This document shows positions 43,204 to 51,211 of a stretch of 64,000 nt of DNA, piece by piece; positions within the stretch are counted from its first letter, which is position 1; every line of letters begins with the position of its first letter. Source of the DNA: Aquabacterium sp. (GTDB taxonomy: Bacteria > Pseudomonadota > Gammaproteobacteria > Burkholderiales > Burkholderiaceae_C); assembly GCA_023266355.1 (NCBI GenBank), contig JAHFQM010000003.1:482012-546011 (forward strand), written 5' to 3'. The translations under genes and the position numbers were made by a program. Under the pieces are notes generated by a model. It had not been told where the DNA came from. It saw only the letters and a program-made list of their open reading frames with translations, and did no database searches.

Positions 43204-44763
43204 TCAGCCGCGGAAGCCGGCGGCCTGCAGCGCGCGGTAAGGCACGTCGTAGGCCTTGCCGCTGGTGGTCAGCACGCGGGTGCGGGTCTCGCCATGCAGG
43301 GACACGGTCACCTCGACCTTGTCCACCGGCTCGTTCTGGGCAAAGCGCGACAGGTCCAGCTCACCCGCCACCACCACGGTGTAGGTGGTCGTGGCCTGCA
43401 GTGTGCTGGGGCCCGAAGGCAGCACCACCGACACCGAAGCGGTGCCTGCGGCGGCCGTGCCCGCGATGGCCGGCGTGATGGCTTCTGTGGGCTTGCCATA
43501 AGCGGGCACCACGCGCAGCAGCACGGTGTTGCCCACCGGGACGTTGCGGGTCTGGAAGGTCACGTCCACTGCCGACGTGGTGTCGGCCGGCAGCGTGACG
43601 TCGGCGTTGCCCGTGGGGTTCTCCGGCACGGCCTGGCCGGCCACCGAGGCGATGCGCAGCGAAGGCGCTTCGGCCAGGAAGACCGGGCCCGGCACGTCCT
43701 TGCTGTAAGCCGGGTCCGAGGTGCCACTGAAGGTGATGGCCTCGGCCTCCAGGCGGATGCGGCCCGGAGCGCCGCCACGCGAGTTGCTGTTGCCGGTGAT
43801 GCCGCAGTACTGGCGGCGGGCGTTGCTGAAGTTCAAGCAGCCGCCGGCTGCGTAGAGCTTGCCATTGCCCGTGATGGACGTGGCCATCAGGCGAACCGCA
43901 CCGCCCGAGCCACCCGCGCCGTAGCCGCCCGTGCCGGTGCCAGCCAGGCCACCCGCGTCACCGCCGGTGGAGTCGATGCTGCCGGTGACCGTCATCGTGC
44001 CCGTGGCCGCGATCAGGATGGCACCGCCGCCGCCGCCGCCGCCCGAACCCGGGTAGGTCGTGCCGCCACGACCGCCGCCACCGCCCGAACCACCGATCAG
44101 GGGCTGCAACAGGGCCGAGCCATAGGCCTTGGCCGAAGGGATGTAATTGGTGCGGTAGTTGCCGTCGCAGTAGGCGCTGGCGTAGAAGCCCCAGGTGCTG
44201 TCGGCGTAAGCGCCACCCGATGCCTCGTACTTGAAATAGCTGGTGCCATCGTTGACGCAGCCATTGCCACCCTCAATGCCACCACGACCGCCGCCCGGGC
44301 CCAGGCCACCGCCGCCACGGACGATGTCAGCGCGCTGGGCCACATCTTCACGGCCACCGCGGCCGCCATCGAAGCCGCCCGGGCCGCCCACACCAGGGAT
44401 GCCATCGTCACCCAGGGCGCCATCGCCATAGGTGCCGGTGGACTTCGCATCGGCGCCACGCACATCGATGGCGCCAGCGATGGTCACATTGCCACTGGCC
44501 AGCAGGTACACCGGGGTGTTGGTGGTGTTCTTCTTGAACGTCACCGTCACGCCCGCGGGGATGTTGATGCTGGTGTAGTTCAGCACGCCGCTGGCGGGCA
44601 GCACGATCTCGGTGTTGACCGTGGGGTTCAGGGCGCCATCGGCGCCGGTGCTGCCACTGTCGAATGCGGCCTGGGCCGAGGCAGCGGCCAGCAGGGACAG
44701 GGCAAAAAGGGCCGAGGCGCCACGCCTCGGAGCCAGCTTCAACTTGGCAGATGAAGTGTTCAT
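43204..44763 (-). CDS. Secreted glycine-rich beta protein
   Basis: 519 residues with a Sec signal ending AQAAF and a good GAGGAG ribosome site. The first part resembles a beta-helix or autotransporter-type fold (VLPASGVLNYTSINIPAGVTVTFKKNT...LLASGNVTIAGAIDVRG). The central region is very rich in GG, with pairs such as GGPGGFDGGRGG and GGSGGGGGRGG, a pattern of secreted surface proteins seen in myxobacteria and Burkholderiales. The C-terminal about 130 residues form an Ig-like pair. 43 bp before the 2112-residue gene, so in the same operon. No enzymatic motif was recognised. Confidence 0.82.
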   Translation of the reverse strand: MNTSSAKLKLAPRRGASALFALSLLAAASAQAAFDSGSTGADGALNPTVNTEIVLPASGVLNYTSINIPAGVTVTFKKNTTNTPVYLLASGNVTIAGAIDVRGADAKSTGTYGDGALGDDGIPGVGGPGGFDGGRGGREDVAQRADIVRGGGGLGPGGGRGGIEGGNGCVNDGTSYFKYEASGGAYADSTWGFYASAYCDGNYRTNYIPSAKAYGSALLQPLIGGSGGGGGRGGTTYPGSGGGGGGGAILIAATGTMTVTGSIDSTGGDAGGLAGTGTGGYGAGGSGGAVRLMATSITGNGKLYAAGGCLNFSNARRQYCGITGNSNSRGGAPGRIRLEAEAITFSGTSDPAYSKDVPGPVFLAEAPSLRIASVAGQAVPENPTGNADVTLPADTTSAVDVTFQTRNVPVGNTVLLRVVPAYGKPTEAITPAIAGTAAAGTASVSVVLPSGPSTLQATTTYTVVVAGELDLSRFAQNEPVDKVEVTVSLHGETRTRVLTTSGKAYDVPYRALQAAGFRG

Positions 44764-44834
44764 GGACAGGCTCCTCGTGAGAAGGTGAAAGAAGGGGGTC
44801 GAGACGGTTTTCATGGTGGGAAGCGAATCGGGGG

Positions 44835-47800
44835 TCATTGCGGCGCAATCACCTTCAGGGTGTTGGCGGGGGTCATGGCCGCGGAGGTTTGGCCACCCGG
44901 CACCTGCAGAATCAAGGCGCGCTCGCCCAGCGGGGCAGCAGCGTCGGCCGACACGGTGATGGTCAGCAACTCGCCCAAGGCATCGGTGGTCCAGGCCATG
45001 GTGGGTGGCGCACTCAGGCCATCGGCGGGTGCGAAGGTCGCGCCGGTCACGCCGGCCAGGTCCTTGCCGCGGATGCTCACGGTCACGCCCTTGCCCTGTT
45101 CGATCAGGATCGGGCTGATGGACGTCAGCGTGGGCAGCTTGCCGATGCCGATGGTGCGGCTGGTGCCTGCGTCGGCAAAAACGATCGGGCCACCGGCGGT
45201 GATCAGTTTGATTTCGCGCGGCACCAGAGGCGCATCGGGCGCCACCGAGATCGGCACGCTCAGGCTGGCCAGATCGGCGGACACCACGACCGCGCCCAGC
45301 AGCACACCGGTGTCGGGCTTGATGGAGACGCTGGTCACGCTGTCCAGCGACTTGCCCAGCACCGTGACGGTGCCATTGCTGCCCTGCAGGAAGCCACGCG
45401 GGCTGATCGACTGGGCCACCGGGCCACGGCTGACCCCCACCGGCAAGCTGAAGGCAGCGCGGGGTGCGGGGTCCACGGCCGGCTGGGCCGAACCCACCAC
45501 CACGCCCACGGTGCGGCTCATCAGGGTGGTGTCCACCGGCTCGCGACGGGCCGTGTTCGCCGAACCCACCACCACCCCGACCAAAGGCGCGGAGATGGCT
45601 TCGATGGTGTTGCCCAGCTGGGCCGCCACGCGGACCATGTTGCCCGCCACCAGCGTGGCCGAGGACTCACCGGCAGGCGAGGTCACCACCAGGGCGCGCG
45701 GACCGGACACGGCACCAGCCGCAGCCGACATCGTGAAGCTCAGGCTGCTGCCATCGGCGCTGACGTCGAAGGGGCCTGACACCGTCATGCCATCGGCCGG
45801 CACCACGCGCACCGCGGAGATGTTGGTCAGGTTGCGGCCACGCACCGTCATGCGCACGGCCGACTGCCCGCTGACCACGATGGCCGGCGACACCGACATC
45901 AGCTCAGGGATGGGCGCCGACACCAGGAAGGCGCCGTCCTCGGGCCGCGAGAAGGTCACGGGCAGACCGGTGGCGTTCTTCAGCACCAGGCGACGCAGGC
46001 CCAGCGGCGCGGCAGCGTCCACACGCACCGTGAAGCTCAGTTGCTTGCCATCGGCCGAAGGCGTCGGGCCGGACGGCACGGTCAGGCCATCGGCCGGCAC
46101 GAAGCTGACCGCGTTGACCGCAGCCAGGCCCGAACCAGCGACCTGCACGACCACGTCGTTGCCGATCACACCCGTGCGCGGCGTCACGCTGCTCACTCCG
46201 GTGCCGCTCATCACACCGACCAGGCCCGCGCCCAGCTGGCGCACCACCGGGTCCGGCGTGCGGCCGGCCTGACCCACCACCACCCCCACCACCGGCGAGG
46301 TCACCGGGGTGACGGCCGGACGCAAGGTCTGGCCCACGGTCAGGGTGTTGCCCGCCAGCGCTTGTTCGGTGGTCACACCGGCCGGCGTCAGCACCCGCAC
46401 CACGCGGTTGCCCAGCGTCGCATTGGCGGCGATGTCCACGCGCGCCGTCAGGGTCGTGCCATCGGCACTGAGCACGGGCTGGGCGTCCACGGCAAAGCCG
46501 TCTGCCGGCAGGATTTGCAAGGCGCCCTGTTGCAGGTTGCGGCCCCGCACCAGCAGGTTGATCGCACCACCGCGCACGACCGTGGCCGGCTCGATCGACT
46601 CGATCACCGGCAGGCCCGTCATGATCTGCACGGCCGCTTGAGCGGGGTCGGCAAAGGTCAGCAGTTTGCCTGCCACGTCCTTGACAACGACACGGCGCAG
46701 GCCCGTCGGCGCATCGGCCGCGGTGTTCACCTCGACCTGCAGGCTCGCGCCATCGGCAGCCACCGACACCGCGCCCAAGGTCAGGCCCGTGGCGGGCTCC
46801 AGCGCCACTTGCGCACCGGCGGCGATGCCACGCCCCTGCACGGTGAGCACCTGCTTGGCACCCACGGCCCAAGCCTGCGGCTGGGTGCGCGTGAGCACCG
46901 CCCCCACCGACACGCCCACCAGGTTGTGGCCCACCTGCACGCTGCGGGTGACCTGGCCTGGCGCAACGGCCACCACCACGCCCACCGGCTGGGCATAGCT
47001 GGTGTTGGCGCCGCGGAAGTCAGCGGTCAGGAACAGCGGCACGCTCACACGGGTCAAGGTGGCCGATTCGGCGATGAGGCTGAGGGTGGTCGCCGTCGTG
47101 CCCGGGGTCACGGTGAACTTGGCCGTGGTCTGACCGGCCAGGATGGTCAGCGAAGCGGGCGACACCGAGGCCTTGCTGGTGTCCGACACCGACAGGGCGA
47201 TGGTGTTGTCGCGGTAATCGGCCTTGGACAGGCGCAGCGTCAGCTCACGCGGACGGCCGTCCGGCGGCAAGGCGATCGGCGTGGGCTCGACGGCCAGGGT
47301 GGGCGGCACCGGCGCCTGCACCTGCAAGGACGCGGTGCCGGAGCTCAGGAACTGGCCCGGCTTTTGCGCATCGGGCGTGCGCACCTGGACCTGCAAGGTG
47401 CCCGTGGCGGTCTGGCCGGGCAGGCTGGCGCGCAACTCGGCGGCGCTGACCCAGGTGGTCGGCAAGGCCGCGGCATTGACCAGCACCTCGGACGAGGCCG
47501 TGAAATTGCGCCCCTGCACCGTCAGGGTGCTCACGCCGGCACCGGCCAGCACCGAGGTCGGCGACAAGGCGGTGATGGCCGGCAACGGGGGCGTGACCGT
47601 GATGGCATTGGGCAGCACAAGCTCGCCCGCATCGACCTGCATGCGCAGCGCCGCCTGGCCCAGCGGGGCGTCGGCGGCCACCTGCAACTGCAGGAAGACC
47701 TGGGAGGCCGAGCCCCCACTGAAGGGCGTGACGCTCAGGCCGGGCTGGTCGAAAGTCGGTGCCGCCATGCCGCCCAGGCGGGCGCCATTGACCGTCAGCG

Positions 47801-48515
47801 TCACGGTCTGGCCGCGCTCCACCGAGGCCGGCGACACCGCACTCAGCGCCGGCGAAGCCCCCACGGACAAACGCCCCGTGCTGACCACATAAGGGATGCC
47901 GCGCAGCGACCACTTGACCGAACCGGTCAGGTCACCCGCGGGCACCGCGATGCCATTGAGGTCACAACCCGAGGCCTTCAGGCCGACACCGGAGGGCGAC
48001 GACTGCAGATCGACCGTGAGGGCCGCGCCTTGGTGCGCCACCCACTCGACCTGGTTGAGCACCGGCGAGGCGGACTCGATCACCATGCCCTTGCCGTGCT
48101 GCAACTTCACGTGCTCCAGGCGGCTGGTCGGCAGCGTGCCGGCCGAGAACAACCAGGGGCCCCAGTCGCCCGCGGCCGGGGTCTGGCCCTGGCGCGCCTT
48201 GTCAGACTGGACGACGATGGGCTGGCTGGCCGTGCCGAGCGCGATCACCGCACCGGACACCACCTGCAGCCGCACCGCGTTGCCCATCGAGACCACGACA
48301 CCCGGGTCGATGGTCAGGGTGGCGCCGCCCTGGATGTAGAGGTTGTCGTTGACGACGTAGGGGCTGCCCGCCAGGGTCCAGCGGGTGTTGGCGCTGATGG
48401 CGCCACTGACAGGGGTCTGAGCCTGCGCCAGGGAAGGCCACACGGCGGCGGTGAGCAGACAGGCCAGGAAGGGCATCGCGACCGCGCACAGCAGGGCCCA
48501 AGCCCGCACAGCCAT
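44835..48515 (-). CDS. Giant secreted IPT/TIG-repeat protein with VGVVVG linkers
   Basis: 1226 residues starting MAVRAWALLCAVAMPF, with a Sec signal ending LAQAQ. The N-terminal about 170 residues are beta-helix-like (SPYVVNDNLYIQGGATLTIDPG). Then about seven IPT/TIG-like Ig domains follow, each opening with a phrase such as ALSPTSVLAGAGVSTLTVQGRNF, SIEPATVVRGGAINLLVRGRNL or SISPILIEQGKGVTVSIRGKDL. A Calx-beta/Ig domain sits near 410-510. Between domains the motif VGVVVG (or close variants) recurs near residues 512, 743, 982 and 1007. Probably a surface-exposed scaffold. First gene of the giant-protein cluster, 71 bp before the next. Confidence 0.85.
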   Translation of the reverse strand: MAVRAWALLCAVAMPFLACLLTAAVWPSLAQAQTPVSGAISANTRWTLAGSPYVVNDNLYIQGGATLTIDPGVVVSMGNAVRLQVVSGAVIALGTASQPIVVQSDKARQGQTPAAGDWGPWLFSAGTLPTSRLEHVKLQHGKGMVIESASPVLNQVEWVAHQGAALTVDLQSSPSGVGLKASGCDLNGIAVPAGDLTGSVKWSLRGIPYVVSTGRLSVGASPALSAVSPASVERGQTVTLTVNGARLGGMAAPTFDQPGLSVTPFSGGSASQVFLQLQVAADAPLGQAALRMQVDAGELVLPNAITVTPPLPAITALSPTSVLAGAGVSTLTVQGRNFTASSEVLVNAAALPTTWVSAAELRASLPGQTATGTLQVQVRTPDAQKPGQFLSSGTASLQVQAPVPPTLAVEPTPIALPPDGRPRELTLRLSKADYRDNTIALSVSDTSKASVSPASLTILAGQTTAKFTVTPGTTATTLSLIAESATLTRVSVPLFLTADFRGANTSYAQPVGVVVAVAPGQVTRSVQVGHNLVGVSVGAVLTRTQPQAWAVGAKQVLTVQGRGIAAGAQVALEPATGLTLGAVSVAADGASLQVEVNTAADAPTGLRRVVVKDVAGKLLTFADPAQAAVQIMTGLPVIESIEPATVVRGGAINLLVRGRNLQQGALQILPADGFAVDAQPVLSADGTTLTARVDIAANATLGNRVVRVLTPAGVTTEQALAGNTLTVGQTLRPAVTPVTSPVVGVVVGQAGRTPDPVVRQLGAGLVGVMSGTGVSSVTPRTGVIGNDVVVQVAGSGLAAVNAVSFVPADGLTVPSGPTPSADGKQLSFTVRVDAAAPLGLRRLVLKNATGLPVTFSRPEDGAFLVSAPIPELMSVSPAIVVSGQSAVRMTVRGRNLTNISAVRVVPADGMTVSGPFDVSADGSSLSFTMSAAAGAVSGPRALVVTSPAGESSATLVAGNMVRVAAQLGNTIEAISAPLVGVVVGSANTARREPVDTTLMSRTVGVVVGSAQPAVDPAPRAAFSLPVGVSRGPVAQSISPRGFLQGSNGTVTVLGKSLDSVTSVSIKPDTGVLLGAVVVSADLASLSVPISVAPDAPLVPREIKLITAGGPIVFADAGTSRTIGIGKLPTLTSISPILIEQGKGVTVSIRGKDLAGVTGATFAPADGLSAPPTMAWTTDALGELLTITVSADAAAPLGERALILQVPGGQTSAAMTPANTLKVIAPQ

Positions 48516-48984
48516 GCGATTCAAGCGACGCGAGGTGCTGCCGGGATGTGCCGTGTGCAGGGCGCCGCACCACGAACCACCGGACGCGTGAAGCGCACCC
48601 AAAGACCTTCTCCTATACAGTTTGCGCCGCAGTATAGGAATCCAACCGTGACAAAAGTCACCATGTGCACAGGCCGTTCGCGCCACCCGCGGGCGCCAGC
48701 CCCCTGCCTCGGTGGTGCCTAACACAGGTGGTGTGAGCACCCTGAAAAGACCCCATCTCCCAGGGCCGCAGTGCAATCAGCCCTTGAGCTTTTCGGGCAC
48801 TTTCTTTAGCATACCGGCTTTGATGAAGAGCTGTATGGCTGACCTCACCAGACTGTTGGCAGGAATGCTTGGACGAACGCGCCAAATGTGCCAAAGGCGC
48901 GAAGTCTGCGCCTCGAACCAAGACACGGCCGGCCTCTCTCACCCCATGGGCACCACAGGCTCCACCGACGCGCACGCCACGAGC
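48516..48984. promoter_or_regulatory. Divergent regulatory region between giant-protein cluster and RNase gene
   Basis: 469-bp stretch without a confident gene. It holds an 8-bp inverted repeat (TCCTATAC at 48611-48618, GTATAGGA at 48632-48639) and a second small palindrome GTGAC-AAAA-GTCAC (48648-48661). Both are suited to control leftward transcription of the giant-protein cluster. TTGAGC (48784) and TAGCAT (48806) with a 16-bp spacer might serve the rightward RNase gene. Upstream in-frame ATGs for the RNase exist here (48835, 48946), so part may be coding. Confidence 0.45.
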
Positions 48985-49446
48985 ATGCGCCCGGCGTGGC
49001 AGGTGTTCGGGATGGCAGGACTGCTCTGCCTCGGGCTGCTGGCGACAACGCCATCCGGCACCTGGGCACGACAGGGTCGCCATCTGGACGAGACCAGCAG
49101 TGAAGCCAGGGACGGAGGCAGGCGCACGCCGGCTGCGGTGGGTCAAGACTCCGCCGTGGTGGCCTTGACCGCGCTGCCGCGTCAAGCGCAGGATGTCCAC
49201 CAGCGCATTTTGGCTGGGGGGCCGTTCCGCTACGAGAAGGACGGCGTGGTGTTTGGCAACCGGGAGCGTCTGTTGCCTCGCCAGCCACGCGGCTTTTATC
49301 GGGAGTACACCGTGCCCACCCCGGGCGAACGTGACCGCGGCGCGCGGCGCATCGTCTGCGGAGGTAAAGAAGTTCGACAACCTGAAACTTGTTTCTACAC
49401 CGGGGATCACTACGCCAGCTTCCAGACCATCGACCCCCGACACTGA
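48985..49446 (+). CDS. Secreted guanyl-specific ribonuclease (N1/T1/barnase superfamily)
   Basis: 153 residues with a Sec signal (WQVFGMAGLLCLGLLATTPSGTWA), then a microbial RNase domain of the Sa/barnase type. Visible are LPRQAQDVHQRILAGGPFRY, DGVVFGNRERLLP, the catalytic Glu in FYREYTVPTPG, the Arg pair in GARRIVCGG and the catalytic His in YTGDHYASFQTI. Two Cys in the CGG...ETC loop could form a disulfide as in streptomycete RNases. It should cleave single-stranded RNA after G. The ATG at 48985 is chosen to give a normal signal peptide; no Shine-Dalgarno decides it. A barstar-like gene follows 111 bp downstream. Confidence 0.88.
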   Translation: MRPAWQVFGMAGLLCLGLLATTPSGTWARQGRHLDETSSEARDGGRRTPAAVGQDSAVVALTALPRQAQDVHQRILAGGPFRYEKDGVVFGNRERLLPRQPRGFYREYTVPTPGERDRGARRIVCGGKEVRQPETCFYTGDHYASFQTIDPRH

Positions 49447-49557
49447 CCTTGCTCTTTGATGTCCGGCGCCACGCGCCGTTGCTCTTTTTCTTCTGACCCC
49501 TAACCTTGCCCGCCAGGGCGCTGACACCCGTCAACGCACCTTGGGCCCCAAGCAATC

Positions 49558-50115
49558 ATGTTGTTGCAATCCGTTCGACCCAACATCGTTCAATCCATCC
49601 GGGCCTTCCGTCCGGAAGACTTGCAACAGGCCGCCAATGCGGTAGGCCACCACTTCCTGTACACCAACCTGAGCGGCGCCCAGGGCAAGCAGGACGTGCT
49701 GGACATCATTGCGCGCGACTTCCTCTTCCCGGACCACTTCGGCAAGAACCTCGACGCCCTGTACGACTGCATCACCGACCTGGTGCACAAGTCGGGCCAG
49801 CAACCCGGCTTCGTCGTCGTGCTGGAGCTGATCCCCGGCGGCAATGTGGACCGCGAAACCCGCGAACAGCTGCTGGACGCCTTCCGCGACGCCGCCGATT
49901 ACTGGGGCGAGCGCAAGATCCCCTTCCGCGTGTTTTATTCCATCTCCGTGTCGGGCAAGGAATCGGCCGGCAACTGGGACAAGGCCGAAGTGGCGCAAAA
50001 CGACCCCAACGTGAAGCCCCCGAAGGTCTCGAAGAACACCCCGGCCCCGATGGTCATGAACCTGCCGCCCATGAGCAGCGTGTTCGACACCTCGGCGCTG
50101 CTGGTCGCGGCCTGA
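49558..50115 (+). CDS. Barstar-like ribonuclease inhibitor with C-terminal extension
   Basis: 185 residues, no signal peptide. The barstar core is about 25-135: DLQQAANAVGHHFLYTNLSGA, QDVLDIIARDFLFPDHFGKNLDALYDCITDL (the FP..FG.N.DAL motif), and GFVVVLELIP. Barstar inhibits barnase-type RNases in the cytoplasm, so this is probably the self-protection partner of the RNase gene immediately upstream. The last about 45 residues (a Lys/Pro-rich stretch, then MNLPPMSSVFDTSALLVA) go beyond the usual about 90-residue barstar and are unexplained, though Burkholderiales barstar-family proteins are often longer. Confidence 0.9.
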   Translation: MLLQSVRPNIVQSIRAFRPEDLQQAANAVGHHFLYTNLSGAQGKQDVLDIIARDFLFPDHFGKNLDALYDCITDLVHKSGQQPGFVVVLELIPGGNVDRETREQLLDAFRDAADYWGERKIPFRVFYSISVSGKESAGNWDKAEVAQNDPNVKPPKVSKNTPAPMVMNLPPMSSVFDTSALLVAA

Positions 50116-50148
50116 TCACACAGGCCGCATCGATCGCCCCACGGCAAC

Positions 50149-50207
50149 GGCCCGCTTCGTGCGGGCCGCGTCGTTTCCGCGTCGTTTTGGCCCGCACGAA
50201 GCGGGCC
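50149..50207. terminator. Paired inverted hairpins, bidirectional terminator
   Basis: Two 19-nt palindromic hairpins (50149-50167 and 50189-50207) are exact reverse complements of each other: GGCCCGC-TTCGT-GCGGGCC and GGCCCGC-ACGAA-GCGGGCC. They can form two small stems or one 19-bp stem. They sit between convergent barstar and epimerase genes, with T-rich stretches after each. Confidence 0.75.
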
Positions 50208-50216
50208 TCATTGTTT

Positions 50217-51182
50217 TCAGCGTCCGGCCCGCGACCGCCAAGTGTCGAGCTGCTCGGCCCAGCCCGGCTGGCGGCCCAAGTAGCCCGGCACCACCGCGGC
50301 CATGGCCGTGGGCGCGATGCCCAGCTCGGCGAACCCGGGCCGTTGGCCGCTCAGCACATTGGGCACGCGCATCGAATCCAGGTTGTCGGAGGACATCAGC
50401 GGCTCGCCCGGCAAACAGCCCATCAGCTTGGCTTGCAGGCGCCCAGCCGCCATCGGCAAAGGCAGCACCGGGCGCACGTGTCCGCTCCAGCGGCCCGACA
50501 GGCGCACCAGCTCGGCCAGGGTGCAGACGTCCGGACCACCGAGCTCGTAAGTGCGCCCCGCGGTGCTGGCGTCCAGCAGGCAACGCACGATGGCCGTGGC
50601 CACATCCTCCACCCACACCGGCTGGAAGCGGGAGTCGCCACCGGCCAGCGGCATCACCGGAAACAGGCGCTGCAGGCTGGCGAACAGGTTGAGGAAGCTG
50701 TCGCGCGCGCCGAAGATCACGCTCGGGCGCAGGAGGGTGAGCGCCAGCCCGGGCATGCACAAGGCCTGCTCGGCCTCGGCCTTGGTGCGCAGGTAGTGCG
50801 AGGGTGCGGCCCCCGCGTCCTCGGGCACGCCCAGCGCGCTGACGTGCACCACGCGGTGCACGCCGGCCTTGGCGCAGGCTTCGCCCAGGCGCTGGCACAG
50901 GCCCACGTGCGCGGCCTCGAAGGCCTGCGGCGTGCCGTGCAGGATGGCCACCAAGTTGACCACCGCGTCGGCGCCATCGAGCAGGCGCGCCAGGGTGGCG
51001 TTGTCGTGCACATCGGCCTGCAGCACGTCCACCTGCGGCAGGGGAAAGAGGTGCTTGCCGCGCTCGCGCTTGCGGCTGGGCACGATGAGGCGCGCGCCGC
51101 CGAAAGCGGGGTGGGCGCTGAGCTGCTCGCACAGGGCGCGGCCCACAAAGCCGGTGCCACCCAAGATCAAGATGCGTTTCAT
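50217..51182 (-). CDS. NDUFA9-like NAD(P)-dependent epimerase/dehydratase family protein
   Basis: 321-residue Rossmann-fold protein starting MKRILILGGTGFVGRALCEQL (glycine-rich NAD(P) motif), with VVNLVAILHGT, VVHVSALGV and a family Tyr-x(3)-Lys (HYLRTKAEAE) in the atypical extended-SDR context. This matches the 'complex I NDUFA9 subunit family' found in betaproteobacteria, where the role is unclear and probably not respiratory. The next gene upstream on the same strand, the lytic transglycosylase, ends 29 bp away, so they may be co-transcribed. Confidence 0.88.
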   Translation of the reverse strand: MKRILILGGTGFVGRALCEQLSAHPAFGGARLIVPSRKRERGKHLFPLPQVDVLQADVHDNATLARLLDGADAVVNLVAILHGTPQAFEAAHVGLCQRLGEACAKAGVHRVVHVSALGVPEDAGAAPSHYLRTKAEAEQALCMPGLALTLLRPSVIFGARDSFLNLFASLQRLFPVMPLAGGDSRFQPVWVEDVATAIVRCLLDASTAGRTYELGGPDVCTLAELVRLSGRWSGHVRPVLPLPMAAGRLQAKLMGCLPGEPLMSSDNLDSMRVPNVLSGQRPGFAELGIAPTAMAAVVPGYLGRQPGWAEQLDTWRSRAGR

Positions 51183-51211
51183 GTGCGTGTGCTCCGGTGG
51201 TGCTCAGGAAC

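Noticed and set aside
32557..43478. Very long plus-strand frames (1496 and 1741 codons) opposite RHS2 and the 2112-residue gene, including a polyproline run
   Set aside because: Shadow frames; the polyproline is the complement of the genuine polyglycine tract. No ribosome site or recognisable protein.
48712..48984. 91-residue N-terminal extension of the RNase
   Set aside because: It would place the signal peptide deep inside the protein; the extension has no recognisable feature. The start remains uncertain.
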